Shown one piece after another: positions 60,101 to 64,000 of a stretch of DNA of 64,000 nt; position 1 is the stretch's first letter, and each line of letters begins with the position of its first letter. The stretch comes from Cymodocea nodosa (taxonomy: Eukaryota > Streptophyta > Magnoliopsida > Alismatales > Cymodoceaceae): assembly GCA_036874045.1 (NCBI GenBank), contig CM072339.1, positions 1,185,501 to 1,249,500 on the forward strand. The letters run 5' to 3'. A program made the position numbers and the translations under genes. Under the pieces are notes generated by a model, which did not search any database, had not been told where the DNA came from, and worked only from the letters and a program-made list of their open reading frames with translations.

Positions 60101-63100
60101 GTAAATCAACATTTAGGCCATACATTTTCATCCACAAATCATATAAAATGCAATAAACTCCAATATACTTTTCTTTCAAAGTGAAACACATCTCAACACG
60201 TATTTCAATAACAAATCAAATAGAAAATTTATCAAGCTCAATCATGCATTTCATATAAAGTAAACAATATTTCACCCTTATGCATATCAACAATGATTCG
60301 TATAAAAATGAAATAAGCTCATTTATACGTTTCAATAATCATTCAAATAGAGATGAAATAGAGGTTTATTATTCAAATAAGAAAAATATTTTTTTATTAT
60401 TTAAATTAAAGTAAAAATTTATCAAACTTTCTTTTAATTTCTATTATATGCAAATACCTTATATTTTATCTTAACTTTTCACTTGCTTTTCATTTATCTC
60501 TTTTCGTTACTTTCCACCGTGCACAAAATCATCTAAAGGTGGATGAACAATCGTGGACAGACATTTTCGTCATTTCATGGTTAAAATACATCGGAGTCTG
60601 TGCACAGTTGCTTGAAACTTATGTTTAAAAATACGCTATTCCTACGGTAATTACCACACGTTAAACGCAGTAATTACTGTACGCCTATTTGCTGTTTAGA
60701 TTTCTATTTTAAATACTCTAATGAAAATAACCGCTGGAATATCGAATATCTAAAAGATACCTGTGAATCCATTTGGATAAAAGCTGTTTCAGCGAAATAT
60801 AGAAGTTACCGTATACCCGTTTATTTTCTTTCCGGAACTGTAAATATACGGGGGTTCGCGGTCTCCGGCGCTGGGTACCACACGGTTCACGAAAAAACCC
60901 TTGCGAAAAACCCGTCCTCGTGAAAACCCTTGATCGACGTTCGACCTCGCAAAGCCTTCTTCTTCCTGCACATCCGCTTGCGAACGCGATCATCTGCAGT
61001 CGTCGCCGATCGGGAAGCCTTCCTCTTCCTGTAGTTCGTCTTCGCAGCATTTCCCTGCTGCATATTATCTTCTCTTCAGCAGTTGCTGCGGAACGCTTTG
61101 CATCGTCGTCTTCGGCAAGAGGGAACTCCTTCCGCTGCTGTTATTCACCGATCTACAACAGGCAACTTTTCGCTCTTATTATTATTATTTTTTCTCTTCT
61201 ACGATCTTCCTCTTCCATTGTTGTCTTCTGCGAACATGAGAGATTCAGATGGTATATAGATAAGAAACGATAAGGAACACCCCTACCCCACCGTCCGGTT
61301 CACCGTTTCTCTGTCCCTCTCTACAAGTAGATTGAAGTCCTTTTTCCGTAAGCTCCCCTTCCACCACTTGTTTGATCTGTTTCGTCGCCACTGATGAGCA
61401 TCAGTCGCTACTCGCTACTCTTCGCCTACTCATTGTGTAGATTTCCTGCCTGAAAAACAAGTGTGCATGGAGGACCGAACCCACCCTGTATGCCCGTCCG
61501 GCGAGAAGGAATGAGGAAGAATAGAATATGCTCCAGATCTTCATAAGCTTCCAGGCATATTTTTACTCTGGTGAAATGATTTCCCTAATTTTTTGGGTTT
61601 TATAAATAAGTTCCCACCTGGACATGTTTTTGAAGGCCTTTTCATTCTTTTGAAATAGACGTAGATCTGAAGATTAGCATATGGCAAAATGCAGTTTCCA
61701 CTTTTTGAAGAAAAAGAAAAGTAGATTTGTATACGTTCTCCGATAGCACAAAATACCGCAGTGACACCGATAGGTTTCGTGATGGTACCAATCAATGCAA
61801 AAGACATACACGAAACAGTGACAATAGTGGTATTAAATGAGTTAATGAGCCATTGTCCATCATATAAACTTGGTCAATCATCACAAGTTTTCACTTGAAG
61901 ACTTGATGCAAAATAACGACAAAAAAAAACTCCTAGCAAAGTCAAAAGATCATCAAGAGATTGACTCCTGAAATCCAAATGGATTTGGTGGCCCCGGATC
62001 GGTCTCGAAGCAGCCTATCTCAGTTACCGAGTAAAGAACATAGATGAACCACAAAAGAAGAATCACTAGCTTAAAAAAAAGCAGTTCATAATCAACTTGG
62101 CAATCTAAGAACGTCCCCTGGAACTTTTATTATGATACAAAAATATGATCAAGGATTCCCCTCCAAACTAACTTTAGCAAACCCCACAAAAAATAAGCTA
62201 CATACTATTATTAAGAATACAAGTATAGAGAACATGAACATAAAATACTACATTAATTTTAAATAAGTATGACAAATTTTTTTAATAGTAATCATATATG
62301 GAAAAATCAAATAAATTATTTTGAGTAATAGTCATAAATAAATTTATTTTTTTAATAGTAATAAATTTCATTTTAATAATAATTATAGATGTCTTAAGTA
62401 CTAATTATTAATGGAATTATCATTCTATAGTCAAAGGTATTTTTGGAAGAATCCATAAATTTTAAGAGCTGTCTTGATTTCCAAACAGAATTTCAACTAT
62501 CTCTAAACTACTTATCAAGAGTTGCATCATTTTACGTGTACAACTCTTACCTCTGAAGCTGGTCTCTAGAGTTGTTCTCAAATGCAACTTATAACTACAC
62601 AATATCGCTTCCTTAGGGTTTTACTTCCCGCCTCCAAAAACTCATAAAGTCTGCATGGTATACCGTCTCCTCTCTCAATTCCCCCTCTAGTTTTCTGATT
62701 GTTGTCAATTCTCTCCATACGCTGGCATATGGTCTTCTCCAAATGCTGCCAGATCCTGTTGAGCCCATCTGGCCATTGCCTCTGTCAACATTCTCAGGTG
62801 GTAACATCGCCATCCATTGTCGTACATTCTGTCTGTTGGAGTGCCTGCCTACATAAGGTGTGAACCTTCCATTGTTTCCTGACATCATAAAAAAGGCCTT
62901 TTCCCTGGGCTATAGTGTCCATAGTGCCAAGTGATTTTTTCTCAATTTTGTTGTTTATTATTTGTGAATCACCATTTGTTGCACAATGCAAGATCATAGA
63001 TGTGTTACTATTTGTGTTGTTCATAGTTTAAATCACTCTGATTTTATCTTTTTTTTAGTTTTAAGCTATAATATCTTCGATTTTCCATCATTTTCTTCAT

Positions 63101-63296
63101 TATGTTTAGAAGTGCATGTGAACTTTTCTACTTTTGAATGCATTTTATTTTAAATTTTATATATTTATAGTTAAATATATATATATTTTAATGGTATGTC
63201 CCAGCCTTCTCGTATCCTAATATTTAGAAATTTGCTGAATCTCTGAATTTGTATCCTATTGTAATGGCATCCTTGAATCATATCGGCACTTCACAG
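57170..63296. other. Spacer with low-complexity and GC-rich islands, no supported gene
   Basis: The first 150-200 bases should be the LAS1 promoter/5' UTR. A pyrimidine-rich tract occupies about 57558-57680. GC-rich islands lie at about 57730-58270, 58410-58720 and 60840-61530, separated by very AT-rich DNA (58740-60700 and 62180-62460). The islands give short Arg/Ser/Pro-rich frames in several phases, typical of GC-rich non-coding or TE-derived DNA. One frame at 62613-62888 minus (91 codons, ending FMSFWRREVKP) looks more protein-like, but I do not recognise it. Confidence 0.5.
57558..57680. repeat. Polypyrimidine (CT-rich) tract
   Basis: About 120 bases of almost pure C/T on the plus strand, made of irregular CTTT, CTTC and CCTT blocks. 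It lies some 390 bp upstream of the LAS1 start. Low-complexity; no specific function is assigned. Confidence 0.8.
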
Positions 63297-64000
63297 GTGT
63301 GAAAATGAAATCAAGTGATACTTCAACCAAGGTGAAGAAGGTGAAGAACAAGAAGCGGTCAATGCCAGACCCAGATGCTTCAAGTGTGGAGAATTATAAC
63401 AAAAATAAGAGTGGTAAGCATGTGCATTGTGGAATACTATATTTGGATGTGTTAATTTTTTTACCATATAAATTCATTTCACTTGTGTGATCTGCAAAAT
63501 TTTACAATATTTTGTTGATGCTTGATATCACATCCCGTCTTGGTATTATACCCCTGATTCATATTTTTCTGCAAAGTATTTAATCTTTTTCTATTAGGGG
63601 TGTCATCATGATCCATTCAGAGATGCCTTTTCCCCTCAACAATGAGTCCCATGGGCTGTAACACCACATGCTTCTATGTTTATTGATTACCTTCAGCCAT
63701 TGCTGCAAACATGTTGCAGTATGACCTATATTATCTTCCCAATATGTGGTGAAGACGTTTAGACTTGTTATCAAAGTTGCAAGCCAGAGGAGGTGTTTCC
63801 TATATTTTTGCTCATTACAACAATTAACAAAGTTGACCTGTGAAGGGTTGCAGGAGAACTTTCTATATGTGATGCTAAACACTTTTTTTGTTCCGTAGGG
63901 ATAATGCAGGATATTGATTGTGATGTTGACCTTGGTGAGCCAACTATGGGTGAAAAGCTTGAAAGTCTAAGGATACAAGAAGAACCTAGGACAGAGATAC
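63297..64000 (+). CDS. UTP5/WDR43-like protein, C-terminal exons (partial, runs off the edge)
   Basis: Two exons are visible: 63297-63413 (phase-consistent GT donor at 63414) and 63899 to the window end. They encode a Lys-rich segment (KVKKVKNKKRSMPDPDASS, then VENYNKNKSG) joined in phase to IMQDIDCDVDLGEPTMGEKL and ESLRIQEEPRTEI. The EPTMGEKL block resembles the segment before the Utp12 domain in UTP5/WDR43, a t-UTP subunit of the small-subunit processome. The WD40 exons that should lie upstream were not found in the preceding 6 kb. This may therefore be a long-intron gene, a 5'-truncated duplicate or a pseudogene. No stop or frameshift is seen in the visible exons. The family call rests on short motifs. 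Confidence 0.55.

Noticed and set aside
60920-61273. Arg/Ser-rich plus-strand frame in a GC-rich island
   Set aside because: Frames are open in several phases because of base composition, and the sequence is low-complexity.
62613-62888. 91-codon minus-strand frame, possibly a retroelement protein
   Set aside because: Composition is protein-like, but no gag, pol or host family could be named; left as unassigned spacer.

Overview
The window is nuclear DNA of a flowering plant. The genes have many GT-AG introns, the spacers and introns are AT-rich, and the coding genes are plant orthologues (HY5, a plastid BADC protein, a Brittle1-type carrier, an Alba protein, LAS1). Degraded plant transposons lie in introns and spacers. 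A monocot is possible but nothing here proves it. I see no bacterial, viral or organellar genome segment, and no rRNA, tRNA or CRISPR locus. All gene models were assembled by hand from splice sites, reading phase and remembered family sequences; no search was run.

Layout, left to right. (1) 1014-2174, minus: an intronless ER-type J-protein (DNAJB12/AtDNAJ49 type). (2) 2551-12063, plus: a 14-exon AFG1-like mitochondrial ATPase, divergent from the J-protein over a 376-bp shared promoter interval. (3) 12064-16252: AT-rich spacer ending in the leader of the next gene. (4) 16253-19959, plus: a three-exon BT1-type adenine nucleotide carrier whose long intron holds a SINE and a LINE remnant. (5) 21365-23981, minus: a five-exon Alba-domain nucleic-acid-binding protein. 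(6) 26177-28154, minus: a four-exon HY5 bZIP transcription factor. (7) 30243-40196, minus: a nine-exon BADC protein, the biotin-less relative of the BCCP subunit of plastid acetyl-CoA carboxylase, with introns full of LINE, MITE and LTR debris. (8) 45722-46693, minus: a 5' fragment of an organellar DNA gyrase B gene, apparently a pseudogene. (9) 47528-57169, minus: a ten-exon LAS1 pre-rRNA processing gene carrying a local duplication of a splice donor. (10) 57170-63296: repeat-like spacer with GC-rich islands. (11) 63297 to the right edge, plus: two exons resembling the C-terminal part of a UTP5/WDR43-type ribosome-biogenesis protein, cut by the window end.

The genes do not form one pathway. 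They are ordinary housekeeping and regulatory plant genes: organelle proteostasis and transport (AFG1, BT1), plastid lipid synthesis control (BADC), light signalling (HY5), RNA/DNA binding (Alba), ER chaperoning (J-protein) and ribosome biogenesis (LAS1, UTP5-like). The most distinctive signals are structural. They are a pair of about 420-bp MITEs with matching terminal inverted repeats and 8-bp target duplications, a 109-bp tandem duplication that copies a LAS1 exon end with its 5' splice site, a truncated gyrase B copy, and a stop-terminated ORF in AFG1 intron 1 that is phase-compatible with exon 1. I found no convincing previously undescribed multi-gene system.
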